A stretch of 64,000 nucleotides of DNA, from contig NC_059356.1 in the NCBI RefSeq assembly GCF_019703515.2, forward strand, positions 22,883,197 to 22,947,196. Reading direction: 5' to 3'. The translations under genes were made by a program, and so were the position numbers. Shown in pieces: positions 1-34,369 of the stretch. Source of the DNA: Myxocyprinus asiaticus (Eukaryota; Chordata; Actinopteri; Cypriniformes; Catostomidae). How positions within the stretch are numbered: the stretch's first letter is position 1; every line of letters starts with the position of its first letter. The notes under the pieces were generated by a model. That model searched no databases and was not told where the DNA came from. It saw only the letters and a program-made list of their open reading frames with translations.

Positions 1-23314
<23,314 letters not shown>

Positions 23315-24450
23315 GGAGAGTGGCAGAGGGGAGGGATAGGGTACGAGTCTATAAGAGCAAAATTGCAAGAGGACACAAAGGAAAAAAGTGCTATAACATT
23401 ATAAAAAATGCCTTGGATCAAAAATAAGAAGTCTCCCTGTTAAGGAAGGGTAAACTTCCAAACCCTAAAACTGATCACAGATGCAAAGTAAAAGTGGCAT
23501 TTGAGAGATCCATCATTTTAAACCTTTTAAAAAAAAATTTAAATGTTTTCCAATTTTAATTTCCTCTCACTCATGATATAATGCTCACTTCCTAGAAGTG
23601 CATTGATGATTGGGTTACTTACACACCATGTACTCACTCAGCTGTTGACACTGTACAACAAATCTGACTGAATGAGTGCACTGGACATTGATCAACTATT
23701 CATCTGTTGATATTTGCATTCATTGTCTTCATTTGTTACCATGTTTCATCTGCAACATTTGCATGTTCATGCAAAAATTAGGGTCATTATCTTTCAGAGC
23801 TCATGCATACAGTATGCTACTATATTGTGTCTTCAGCACAAAATACTTTATTATGAAGAATGTAATATTGAACAACATTTCAACATGCTTTATTTACCTT
23901 ACTTGTGGAAGCAATAAGAAACGGAGTACATGATGTAATCCAGAAGACCAATGTTCTAATTGCATCTAATCCTCATTTATTTTAACTGCACTTTTCAGTA
24001 GAAAGCATGCCATATCATATGTGTATGTGTGTGTGTCCATTTATAACCAAGCTATGGTTATGTCTGTAAGTAAGGTCTGATACTCTCAGTTATGAATTAT
24101 TGTTTTATATACCTTCTCCAAAGAATGATTTTATTTTCTATCAGGACAATGCATGCCACCTGAAATTTATCTCTGTGCCTGACTGTGATGCTGTTGTTTG
24201 AATAGGAGAATTATGCAATAAAAGGGAGCCTTTAACATGCCTCTTCTAGTTGTGCCAATGATCATATTTATTAAAATCAGAACATAAAGTTGTTTACTCA
24301 ACTGTCTGTTTGGTTTATAGATAATTATTTATGTTTCTCTGGACTACTTTCTGTACATAAGGCTTTTGTATAAAAAATGCTCTTTTTGGACAAAGTGATT
24401 CATCTTATTCTGTATTTTGGAAAATGAAATAAATTATTATAAAGATGTAG
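23315..24450 (+). other. muc13: muc13 3' UTR with candidate poly(A) signals
   Basis: Non-coding after the stop. AATAAA occurs at 24217-24222 and again at 24428-24433; either could end the transcript. ORFs at 23676-23933 lie in the UTR and show no family features. Confidence 0.6.
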
Positions 24451-26586
24451 TCATCTTACATTTGTCCAGTTGTTCTTCTTGCGCAAGCCTGTACACACCT
24501 AGAGTATATACACTTTCTTACTTTCTTTCTTTCTTTCTTTTTCTTTTTGCATTGAACAAAGTGGCACAATAGTCAAACAGTTATGCAGACTTATTACACA
24601 GCTCTCTGGAATACTTGATTCTGATTGGTCAATGGCGCCATCCAGCGGTCAGATATTGCTCTGTAACTACTGCACATCCGGGGATTTAGACGAATGAGTC
24701 CGCTCATCCGGGTTCTGCTAGTCGTCTCTCCTGCTTCTTGGCTATGCGATCTCTACAAGTAAGCTAATAAAATAATCTAAACTCAAATCAGTGTTTCATG
24801 TGCATTTATTTATTTATTTGGCAAGTAGTCTTGTAATAGGCTGATTATTGAGGAGTCAGATGGTCATTTTCACAAAATGAACACCAACAGAACTCCGACA
24901 CAAACCGGAGGTTGATTCCAGCTGTTCAGTGATTTCTTCTCGGATTACATCAATTCAATACAAATCAATATTTTATGTCCATGTATTCATTTATTTGGTC
25001 AGTAACCGTGTAATAAGCAGGATAGTCAGCCAGTTGTATTCGCAAAATAAACCACTTCAGGGTGATACAAGACCCCTCCACTTTGCGTTGGGGTCCTGAT
25101 CACCCTGTCTGGGTTTATTGTGCGATAACAACAGGCTGAATGTACTTTATCCCTTATATATTTCATCCATAAATCCAACAGGATATTAAATTACAGTCTA
25201 ATTGCTCTTAATATTTACAGTAAAGAGTGTGATTTTATGTTTGGATTAGGTTCAGTATTAAAATTTGGGTCTGGTCACTGGCTGTATTTGCAGGCTGTGT
25301 GTGGGTCTGTCCTGACCTCTGAAACAAGACAACTGTTGAAACCATTTGTGCAAATTATTAATATGTGGGATCAATGTCGCCAGAAGGTTTGTGTCAGGTT
25401 TTATTATTTTTAAGACTTTAAAAATAATAATAATAATAATGTAGTCCTTACAAAAATTGCATAACCAACCCATAAAGACACACACACACACACACACACG
25501 AAAGTGTATATTTTATTTTATATTCTGTTTACAACCATTTCAATCACATTTAAACCTCTAAAAATGTAGGACAGAAAAAACAACTCACTAGCATTTTCAC
25601 ATAGTAAAGGGGTGCTGTAGACTCACACCATCAACTCTTGGGGAAAATACTTTCTATGCTCCCACACATAATCTATTTTGATCGACTCTTCTCAGTAGCT
25701 TCAATACAAACAGGAAGTTAGATGACAAAATTCGGAAGAGAGGAGCGCGGAAAAGGGGCGGGACATAATAAGGTGAATAACGTTAAATTCATTAACTAGA
25801 TTAAGTTATCTATATCTGTTTTCTATCCACAATATTCTCCACTGTATTTCGCTAGGTAGGCGGAATTTCTGGTTGGCTAGCGGAAGTGCGATTGGTTTGT
25901 GTATTGTGTGTAGCCGGTCTCTGCTTGCTTGCGGGTCATGCGGTTCGATTCTTACTTTTTAAATGTTGTAAAATGTCTCAAAAATTTCCCGGAAAATGAG
26001 TGCAGTTAATGATAATCCTAATCCTAATAATTAAGCAAAACTAAAGTTTAGTCTAAAACAGCAATGTTATAATCAGAAACCACTCGCAAAGTGCTCCATT
26101 CCCAGATGCTGCTTCTTCCATCGGCTGCCTACAGAAGATTTGATTTAGGAACATCTGTTTGAAAAAGCTTGGAAAAATGTGTTTGTGTGCTCTTTTCACT
26201 TTATTGGCAAGAAGTCAACAGCGGGGATTACTTATATTATCCATTGTTACAGTCTGGCTATGATAGACATCCAGAAACAGAGTGCAATGAATTACATAAA
26301 TGATAGCATTATTGTGCTAATAGGTGTGTGTTCATGTGCTGAAAGTTCATTAGAAATTTTGAGAGTTTGTTCATTTCTATTTAGCATCTTTGTTTGTGAA
26401 TGCTTCACATGTTTTGAAATGGCATTATTACTGAGTATAAAAAGGAACGTACCTGAACTGCGTATGACGATGTTTTCAACTGTTTTCATGCTGTGATGTT
26501 AAATGGATAAATTCTAATTCCAAATTCTAAGACCATAATTATTATATGAGACAGTAGATGTACAGTAGTGAGATGTTTTATCACGT
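24451..26586. other. Intergenic, no gene seen; hairpin and (CA)n
   Basis: Contains an 84-bp imperfect hairpin (25041-25124) and a CA microsatellite (25480-25499). Blocks around 24600-24730 and 25720-25930 look like old repeat remnants but no ends could be defined. Confidence 0.4.
25041..25124. repeat. Long imperfect hairpin
   Basis: Arms CGCAAAATAAACC and GGGTTTATTGTGCG pair, followed inwards by CAGGGTGAT with ATCACCCTG and by GACCCC with GGGGTC, around a loop TCCACTTTGCGTT. It may be the core of a MITE or a structured RNA; only the fold is seen. Confidence 0.55.
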
Positions 26587-26823
26587 TTGAAATTAACTAT
26601 TCTGATTTCCCTCTGCCCTGTATTATTTCTGCCTGCAATTCACTTTCTTTTGAGTATCTTTGCAGAATGTGCTTGTCATCCTTTAAGGGGAAAATGTGAT
26701 TTGGAAAACAGTGTGGACATAAATTCAGTATCAATTAAATGTATTTGTACAGCTAGTGCTTTTAATAATACATACTGTTTTAAAGTTGCTTTACAGAGAA
26801 CATTGAACTTTTGTGTACAATAA
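26587..26823 (+). other. Possible small secreted Cys-rich ORF (weak)
   Basis: 78 codons. The N-terminal 27 residues are strongly hydrophobic (MKLTILISLCPVLFLPAIHF and on), like a signal peptide. Seven cysteines follow (ECACH, GKCD, IKCICT, YCFK, NFCVQ). No known family is recognised, the spacing is not a normal EGF, and the region is AT-rich. A splice acceptor-like TTTGCAG lies inside it, so it could also be a chance ORF or an exon relic. Confidence 0.12.
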
Positions 26824-26849
26824 TTATAGTGTATGTCCAAATAAATATG

Positions 26850-28626
26850 TTCCCTATCTCTCACTAACTCGACGGTTGTGTCGATGTAGTGACTCTAGGG
26901 GTCACTTTTGGGAGCCCCAAACACCTCTGCTTTTTTTTAAAAAGGCCAATGGGAATTGGCAAGTGGAATTTGCATGCCACTCCCCTGGACATACGGGTAT
27001 AAAAGGAGCTCCAATGTGCTCCAAAATTCCCTCCAAAAACGCACCTCAAAACCGCCCACGGCCACACCCCGCCCCCGTTCCTTTCTTCCCGGAAGTGCAT
27101 GAGGAGCTGACAAGATCGTGGGAGGCACCTTTTACTGCCCAGTCCCGGTCTTTCAGCTCCCCCGCTCTCACTACCCTCGATGGTGGAGCGGCCAGGGGGT
27201 ATTCGGTGATCCCCAGGTGGATAAGGCACTCACGGTGCACTTGTGTCCGCAGAGCGCTGCCACCTGGCACGGGCGCCCGAAGCTCTCATCCAGGGCCTGT
27301 AGGTTTATGTCTTCCCTGACGACTGCGGCCTGTGGTGCCGCTGGCCTTCGGCCTGTCCTTGTCCCCTCGCGTCTTCACGAAGGTCGCAGAGGCAACACTT
27401 GCCCCGCTAAGGGAAGTGGGCGTCTGCATCCTCAACTATTTTGACGATTGTCTAATCCTAGCTCACTCACGAGAGATGCTGTGCGCACACAGGGACCTCG
27501 TGCTCCAGCACCTCAGCAGATTGGGGCTTCGGGTCAACTGGGAAAAGAGCAAGCTCTCCCCGGTTCAGAGCATCTCTTTTCTCGGCTTGGAGTTGGACTT
27601 AGTCTTGATGACAGCGCGCCTCATGAATGAGAGCACGCAGTCGGTGCTGAACTGTCTGAAGGCGTTCAGACAGAGGACAGTGTTTCCACTGAAACATTTT
27701 CAGAGGCTCCTGGGGCATATGGCATCCTCAGCGGCGGCCACACCGCTTGGGTTGATGCATATGAGACCACTTCAGCACTGGCTTCAGACTTGAGTCTCGA
27801 GATGGGCATGGCGCCGCGGGACACATCCTGTGACCATCACGCTGATCTTTCACCGCCTCTTCAGCCCTTGGACCGACCTTGCATTTCTACGGGCAGGGGT
27901 TCCCCTAGAGCAGGTGCATCGTGGTTACAATAGATGCCTCCAAGATGGGCTGGGGCGCCGGATGCAATGGGCACACAGCCACCGGTTCCTGGACTGGCCC
28001 GTGGCTGCGTTGACACATCAGCTGCCTTGAGTTGTTGGCAGAACTGCCTGCCCTGCGGAGGTTCCGGCCATTGATCCAGGGCAAGCACGTGTTGCTCCAG
28101 ACGGACAACACAGCGACGGTAGCATACATCAACCATCAAGGCGGTCTACGCTCCCGTTGCATGTCACAACTCGCCTGCCGTCTCCTCCTCTAGAGTCAGC
28201 AGCGCCTCAAGTCGCTACGAGCCACTCACATCCCAGGCGACCTCAACACCGCAGTGGACACGCTGTCACGTCAGGTTACCCTCAGTGGAGAGTGGAGACT
28301 CCACCCTCAGGTGGTACAGCTGATTTGGAGTCGATTCGGTCGAGCACAGGTAGACCTGTTTGCTTCCCGGGAATCCTCCCACTGCCCGCTTTGGTATGCC
28401 CTGACCGAAGCACCCCTCGGTATAGATGTGGACCCTCTTGGACTACGCAAATATGCGTTTCCCCCAGTGAGCCTACTTGCACAGACCCTGTGCAAGGTCA
28501 GGGAGGACGAGGAGCAGATCATCCTAGTAGCAACCTACTGGCCCACCCAGACGTGGTTCTCGGATCTCACGCTCCTCACGACCTGTACTGAGGTAGGTGC
28601 TCCACATGTGCTGGTTCGAGTGGGAT
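26850..28626 (+). mobile_element. DIRS copy B, internally deleted derivative
   Basis: Same subfamily as copy A. It starts GTTCCCTATCTCTCACTAAC and keeps the left terminal repeat and TATA region (GGTATAAAAGGAGC). Three deletions relative to copy A: from about 7755 to 8645, from 8926 to 10090, and from about 11330 to 12603 (recombinase). It stops near 28626, without the internal complementary region or right terminal repeat. It cannot encode its own mobility. Confidence 0.8.
27332..28580 (+). pseudogene. DIRS copy B RT-RNase H remnant
   Basis: 27332-27793 keeps the RT thumb side, with LNYFDDC in place of LNYLDDW, so the catalytic box is mutated. After a stop the RNase H start retains VTIDASKMGW (about 27926-27955), which copy A has lost. 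It then decays into several frames before the deletion junction at about 28582. Confidence 0.7.
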
Positions 28627-28649
28627 TCAGTTGCTAGTGCGCCTCTTGA

Positions 28650-28835
28650 GGCCAGGGGAGTGAGGTTTATACATACCGCACAGCTATCACGTACCAGCCG
28701 GCTCCCGTCACACTCACCCCCCTAAACCTCACTCCCATCCAGATCACAGCACCATTGTAACCGGCCCTGCTTGACCCGCTCCGAGTGGATTCGAACCAGC
28801 GTCAGCCGGCTTCTTTGACCACTTGCACACCCAAA
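28650..28835 (-). mobile_element. tRNA-related SINE-like sequence
   Basis: On the minus strand GGTTCGAATCC (28787-28797) is a perfect pol III B box. About 45 bp upstream on that strand lies a tRNA-like start (GTGGTCAAAGAAGCCGGC). The downstream G/C-rich body ends near 28650. No cloverleaf could be confirmed, so a SINE head is preferred over a tRNA gene. Confidence 0.45.
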
Positions 28836-29399
28836 TGTTTTTTTTATGCTTTACAATAGTAGGGATCTAAAAATGCATCCATGTGATGATGAAAAGTCGA
28901 CAAGTTGATTATGAAATGTAATGACTGATTATAATGACTATAATAATACTCAGTGTGTTAGACTGCATCTCTCATAACAGATGCGGAGCGTGTGACTGAG
29001 GAAACAAGTGTGCACTTTAAATTTATTAAGTTATTATAACATAACACAAGGCTAAATAATTATTTAGAGTTTTCCCTGGGCACATCCAGAGCCTTGGTTC
29101 TAGCAATGCCAGTGGTTTTTACACAGATGTTTTGTCAATGTATGACATTTTATTTTAGTTTATTATTTTTGTTATCAGTTTTTATTTGATAACCATTTCT
29201 ACCTTAAATGTTTTCTTTAAATCATTTTATAACCCCCTCAGTAGGTCTTTGGTTGTTTCTGGTCTCACATTTACTCATTACACTCTGGGAAAACAAAAAC
29301 GGTTTGATTATAAACTTTACAGTAAATAAAAGATGGTCCCATTTGCTATTCAGGCCAAATGTACTGGGAAAACAGATCATTTACAGATAAAGATGTGAC
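28836..29399. other. Intergenic, nothing recognised
   Basis: AT-rich sequence without repeats or credible ORFs. Confidence 0.5.
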
Positions 29400-30325
29400 C
29401 TTTTGTGTGTGTGTGTGTGTGTGAGTGTGTTTACAAGTTAAACTATATTTGTGAGTGCAAAATGTTTGAAAATGTCCTCACTAATATAACAAAACTTGTT
29501 GAAACCCACTAGTGAGGACATTTTAGGTGGTCCTCACTAGCAAAAAAGGCCCATAAATTGGCCAAATCTTGTTTAGCTTTAAATCTACTGATGTGCACAG
29601 GTTTCTGTGAGGGTAAGGTTTAGGGTTAGGGAATAGAAAATATCATTAGCCTGCTATGAAATCAGTGGAAGTCTATGAGATGTCCTCACTTATAGGTGTG
29701 TGTGTGTGTGCGTGTGTGTGTGTGTGGGCAGGTTTGGGTGGTTTATGAGGACATTTTTTAGGTTACAAACTGGTAATTACAAGGGTATTATGCTAGTTTT
29801 TTGTAAGGGTTAGGGGATAGAATCTATAGTTCATACAGTATAAAAATCATTATGTCTATGGAGAGTCCTCATAAAGATAGCCGCACCAACGTGTGTGTGT
29901 ATGTAGGCAGGTTTGGGTGGTTTACGAGGACTATTTTTAGGTTACAAACTGGTAATTACAAGGGTATTATGCTATAAATGTGGTTTATCAGGACATTTCT
30001 AGTGTCCCCATAATTCAAATCGCTTAAAAAACACACTAAACAATGTTTTTTTTTTAAATGTAAAAATGCAGAAAGTTTTTTGTGAGGGTTAGGGAATAGA
30101 ATCTATAGTTCGTAGAGTCAGGGCTGTAGCTAGTGGGGTGAAAGGTGGTAATGATTGTAGGGGCCCAATGGTCCAAGGGGGCCCACAACAAATTCAAAAC
30201 TGTATTTTTTAATAGGTAAAGGGCCCAGAGCAATATACAGTCAGGGGGCCCAGAAATCTTTGCTACGGCCCTGCATAGAGTATAAAAATCATTATGTCTA
30301 TGGAGAGTCCTCATAAGAATAGCCG

Positions 30326-30340
<15 letters not shown>
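29400..30340 (+). repeat. GT-microsatellite-associated repeat cluster, two partial copies
   Basis: A block beginning GGCAGGTTTGGGTGGTTTA, with GGTTACAAACTGGTAATTAC and ending ATTATGTCTATGGAGAGTCC, occurs at 29729-29884 and again at 29907-30315. The first copy lacks the ATTCAAATCGCTTAAAAAAC section. Each is bordered by GT repeats. An inverted third copy lies at 49780-50015. The part 29460-29640 has repeated TGTCCTCAC motifs. Confidence 0.75.
30119..30273. mobile_element. 155-bp hAT-like MITE nested in the GT-associated repeat
   Basis: Ends CAGGGCTGTAGCTAG and CTACGGCCCTG. 8-bp flanks CGTAGAGT and CATAGAGT differ by one base. The sister copy (29829-29850) is uninterrupted at this point, which proves the insertion. 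Confidence 0.82.
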
Positions 30341-30356
<16 letters not shown>

Positions 30357-30364
30357 TTTTTTTT
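30341..30364. repeat. Poly(T) tract
   Basis: 24 T after a GT microsatellite. Confidence 0.9.
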
Positions 30365-30830
30365 GCACTGACAGATGGACTGTTGTAAATCTTTTCCTCA
30401 GAGTCAGATCATGGCTAACAGATGTCTCTGAATTAATTAGACAGAAACCCCAAAACAACCTTATCGACTCTTAACAACCCCTGCATCAATTAATTAGGGG
30501 CTCTGACTTAAGAACAACCATATCATCTATGCAAGATTAAAGAATCCACTGAGGACCAAAAAAAAAAAAAAAGAAAAAAAAAGAAAAAAAAAGAAGAACA
30601 CAGGGTTTAAAGCTATAAGCCTGTGATTAGTCTAAGAGAGATCATGCTCCTTGCAATGAAAAGACTAAACATACTTTAGCCTTCCAAACAAGTCTATCCA
30701 CAAGTGCATTTGAGCTTATTATGGTGAGATTTGTGTTGTTGTCTCTACATGTGTATTTTATAGTCTCATTGTTTCATAATTTATTCATTTCAGTTTGCTC
30801 AGTTTAATCACACACCTTAGTTCAAACGTA

Positions 30831-30960
30831 CAGTGGGGCCCAAAATTCTGAGACCACTACTGAAAAAAAAAATGCTTGTTTTTTAAAAAATGTATATAAC
30901 GTATATTATCAGCATCATGATTTGAGTAAAAAGCTGAATTAGAGACCTAGAAAAAAACAA
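30831..30960. mobile_element. Tc1/mariner-like terminal fragment
   Basis: TACAGTGGGGCCCAAAATTC with GAGACCAC following matches a Tc1-like inverted-repeat end known in fish. Only one end is present; no transposase and no second end. Confidence 0.5.
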
Positions 30961-31312
30961 AAATGCTGAATCTACAATATTTAGGACCTTCAGCATTGCT
31001 GCACCCAAACTCTGGGATGTTCTCCCTCATACCATTGTTTACATCTCTCCGGGTCTTTAAAACCCAATTGAAAACTCCCTATTTGCACTGTTTTTCAACT
31101 CTCTCTGACTCCTTCCTTAATCATACTGTCTATACGATTTGGATTTAATTTACATGTTTATTTATTTTTCATGTGATTGTTTTTCATTGGCTTTGCTCAG
31201 TTAACCATCTTTTTTCTGACGTGTGATTTCTGTCTATGCTATGTGAAGCTTCCTTGGGTCCTTAAAAGGAGGTCATCCCTTTTCTTTGTTTTAAATGTTA
31301 TAAATTTCCAAA
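30961..31312 (+). mobile_element. LINE 3' fragment (RT C-terminus and UTR)
   Basis: One frame reads FSIAAPKLWDVLP and, after a stop, NPIENSLFALF. This is the usual C-terminal motif of L2/CR1-type RT proteins (APKLWN..P and KTHLF-like). The 3' UTR follows. 5'-truncated. Confidence 0.65.
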
Positions 31313-31314
31313 AT

Positions 31315-31760
31315 GAGGGGGCCTGGGTAGCTAGAGTATTGATGCTGACTACCACCCCTGGAGTTGCGAGTTAGAATCCAGGGCTTGCTGAGTGACTCCA
31401 GCCAGGTCTCCTAAGCAACCAACTTGGCCCAGTTGCTAGGGAGGAAAAGTCACATGGGGTAACCTCCTCGTGGTCGCTATAATGTGTGGTTCTTGCTCAC
31501 GGTGGGGCGCATGGTGAGTTGTGTGTGGATGCTGCGGAGAATAGCGTGGGCCTGCACATGCACTACATCTCCACGGTAACGCGCTCAACAAGCCACGTGA
31601 TAAGATGCGCGGATTGACGGTCTCAGACGCGGAGGCAACTGAGATTCGTCCTCCACCACCTGGATTGAGGCGAGTCACTACGCCACCATGAGGACTTAGA
31701 GAGCGCATTGGGAATTGGGCATTCCAAATTAGGGAGAAAAGTGGAGGGAAAAAAAAAAAA
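31315..31760 (+). mobile_element. tRNA-derived SINE, apparently full length
   Basis: Head with GGTAGCTAGAGTATTGATGC (A-box region) and GAGTTAGAATCC (31368-31379, B box, two changes from GGTTCGAATCC). A body of about 330 bp with GTCACATGGGGTAACCTCCT and GGATTGACGGTCTCAGACGC follows, ending GGGAGAAAAGTGGAGGG and poly(A). I recognise it as a SINE type common in cyprinids. Confidence 0.8.
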
Positions 31761-31792
31761 CCTTTTCCAAATCTTTTTTTTCACTTCCAGGT

Positions 31793-31960
31793 TTGGGCCA
31801 CATCCACACTAATAGATTTTCATTTGAAAACGCATTGATTTCACTAAATTTACACCTCTCGTTCCACACTAGTATGGTGTTTTCCTTCACCAAAAATGGA
31901 GCGTTTCAAAAACGCTCTTCAATTGTGCATTCTTTGGAAAACGATAATGTAAGAGAAACA
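31793..31960. mobile_element. DNA-element terminal fragment
   Basis: GGGCCACATCCACACTAATA, then ATTTTCATTTGAAAACGC and repeated AACGC-type motifs, resemble one arm of a fish MITE. No partner end is found. Confidence 0.3.
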
Positions 31961-31969
31961 AAACAAAAC

Positions 31970-32446
31970 AAAACAGGTTTACAAACAGGTTTTCCTGTTT
32001 CCTGTTCCTGTTGCTGCTAGCGCTCGTGTTTGTAGTCTGCTAGCCTGCTTAGCATTGTTTGTCTTTCTATTTTCAGCGTTTAATCTTTAATCTCTTCCAT
32101 TTTTTCACGCTCATTGTTTTCTCTGCTTTTATACTTTTTAATGCGATACAACTAAGTGCGTTTTACCGCTCACACATGCCTTTCCACTTTTGTTGCGATT
32201 AAACTGCGTGCTTTACTGCACACATTTTTTACACAGATCATTGCATCGATCTCAAACCTCTGCTGATTATAAACCACCACCACAACAGCATCAAACAATT
32301 GCTGTAAGTCATGGCATCCGCTCATATTATTGCTTCGTGCATTGCATGCCACATGTTTACTATAGCCTCTTCCGTCAGCAGTGATAGATTCACTTGTGAT
32401 AAATGTAAGGAATTAGTTAGGCTGATGGAGAAGGATAATGAGTTAG
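31970..32446 (+). pseudogene. LINE 5' region with ORF1 start (zinc-finger-like), truncated
   Basis: The frame from 32311 reads MASAHIIASCIACHMFTIAS, then SDRFTCDKCKELVRLMEKDN before it is cut by the element at 32447. Two CxxC pairs followed by an acidic helix resemble ORF1 starts of fish Jockey-clade LINEs. Assignment is from memory of that pattern. Confidence 0.4.
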
Positions 32447-33385
32447 AGCAGGGCTATCAACTACTTTCTTGTGTGGGCCAGATTATCCAGATGAAAACGT
32501 TTTAATTTTTTTTAATTTTTTTTTTTTACAAATTATGAAAACTGAGGAGGAACATTTAGATCTGCTAAAGCTCTCTCACAATATCAACCCACATGAAAAC
32601 AATGGCCATATAGAAATGTCATGTTTACTTAAGAATACATTTAAATTACATTTTCTTTAAAAAAAAAAAAAAAAGAAAAGCTAAAATGTTCTTCAATTTT
32701 CTCTATAAACTGTCATCCTATTCAGTGAGGGGAAAATTAGTCCTGCAATTAGTCCTTGTCATAGGGATGCTGTATGTGATTGAAATGGCTGACTCACAGC
32801 TGTATGTAAAACCAAATATAATCCGGATATTTGCAGATCAGTTCCACATTATCACTTTTTGATGAGACCCTGCTCAGATGAAGAATAGTGAATAAAAGCA
32901 AACTTTTCAGCGCATTTTCTTTGAACGTTCGGTTTCATCTATTTTTCTTTTGTTGCATGAGATGTGCATATGTGCTCACAAATTTTCTGTAACAACTGCG
33001 GTGACAATTTTTTTCATCTGTAGATTTGATCGCACTCTAAACAACTAAACAATTGATATAAATACATTTGATTGAAAAAGAAGCGATCGAATGCTCACCT
33101 AAATGGTGCGATCCATGTTTAGTAAAGCAGTGTAACTAAACTACTGCCATAAAAGCTTAAACACGCGCTCCGGTCTGGACAACTGATGACAGCTGAATGC
33201 TGTTGCACGTGCCATTGAGCGCTGTTAAACTCACCGCTGATTGCTGAGTCTCGCGCCTATGAACTGTGCAGAAAGCGCTCTTTTATTTTAGACAGCGAGG
33301 CAATTTTATCAAAAATCAGTTGGAGGGCCAGAAAAAGATGATTGGCGGGCTGGATTTAGCCTGCCAATCAGGTAGGCTAAATCAG
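32447..33385. mobile_element. hAT-like element, right end damaged
   Basis: Starts CAGGGCTATCAACTACTTTC with GGGCCAG following. The inner right part has GAGGGCCAGAAA and GGCGGGCTGGATTTAGCC, as in a common fish hAT family. The outer right end and target duplication are not visible. No transposase. Confidence 0.5.
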
Positions 33386-33512
33386 GTAAAAAAGATTTTA
33401 TCAGATTTTTGGTCTTAACTGTACCTTATCTGAAGCCTACACACACAGACACAGGCTCATAAATTCAATACATACCTCTGAACTGCAGGCTGTGGTTTCA
33501 TCCACCTATATG

Positions 33513-34361
33513 CAGGGTTGGGAGGGTTACTTTTGAAATGTATTCCACTACAGATTACAGAATACATGCTGTCAAATTTAATTTGTAACGTATTCCATTA
33601 GATTACTCAAGGTCAGTAATGTATTCTAAATACTTTGGATTACTTCTTCAGCACTGGCAGATTTTTTCACTTGTTTTGACTATAAAAACTCTGCCAGTAC
33701 AGTAAGACAAAATACACATGTTAAAAATACATTCTCTGAAAATCCTAAATATCTTATGCAGTGTTGTTTCTAAAACAAGATTTATCAAAATTGATCTTGT
33801 TTTAAGGATTTTTAGATATTTTTACAGGAAAACAATACAAAAATTATCATCAAGAATAATATTTTTGCCCTAATATCAAAGATCTTACTAGAAAAAATGA
33901 AATTATGATCCAACGTTAATTTTCTTGATAAAAAATATGATCGTGCCTGGTAACGTGCATGTAAAATGGCTAGAAATAGCATTTTAGCTTAGCGTAAAAC
34001 TGGCAATTTACACGAGGTTTATTTCTATTTCTTCTTCTCCAAACTTACTTCAAACTTTCTTCTCTGTCTGCTCGTATGAATGTAACACATCATAAGAAAG
34101 TGTTTCACTGCTGTTCAAATGCACTTTGGATTGCATCATTTATATGTATAAATGTTTTCCATCTGAAAGGACTAAATATTAAATGAAATAAATGACAATA
34201 AAATGCAAAGTAATCTCTTCAGTAATCAAAATACTTTTTGAATGTAACTGTATTCTAATTACCAATGATTTAAATTGTAACTGTAGTGGAATACAGTTAC
34301 TTATATTTTGTATTTTAAATACGTAATCCCTATACATGTATTCCGTTACTCCCCAACCCTG
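33513..34361. mobile_element. Non-autonomous hAT-like element, CAGGGTTGGG family, copy 2 (inverted)
   Basis: Ends CAGGGTTGGGAGGGTTACTT and TACTCCCCAACCCTG, with a perfect 8-bp duplication CCTATATG (33505-33512, 34362-34369). 849 bp, colinear with the reverse complement of 17083-17886 over its length. Confidence 0.88.
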
Positions 34362-34369
34362 CCTATATG

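Noticed and set aside
28785..28800. tRNA gene suggested by the perfect B box
   Set aside because: No cloverleaf with paired acceptor stem could be built around it; a SINE head explains it better.
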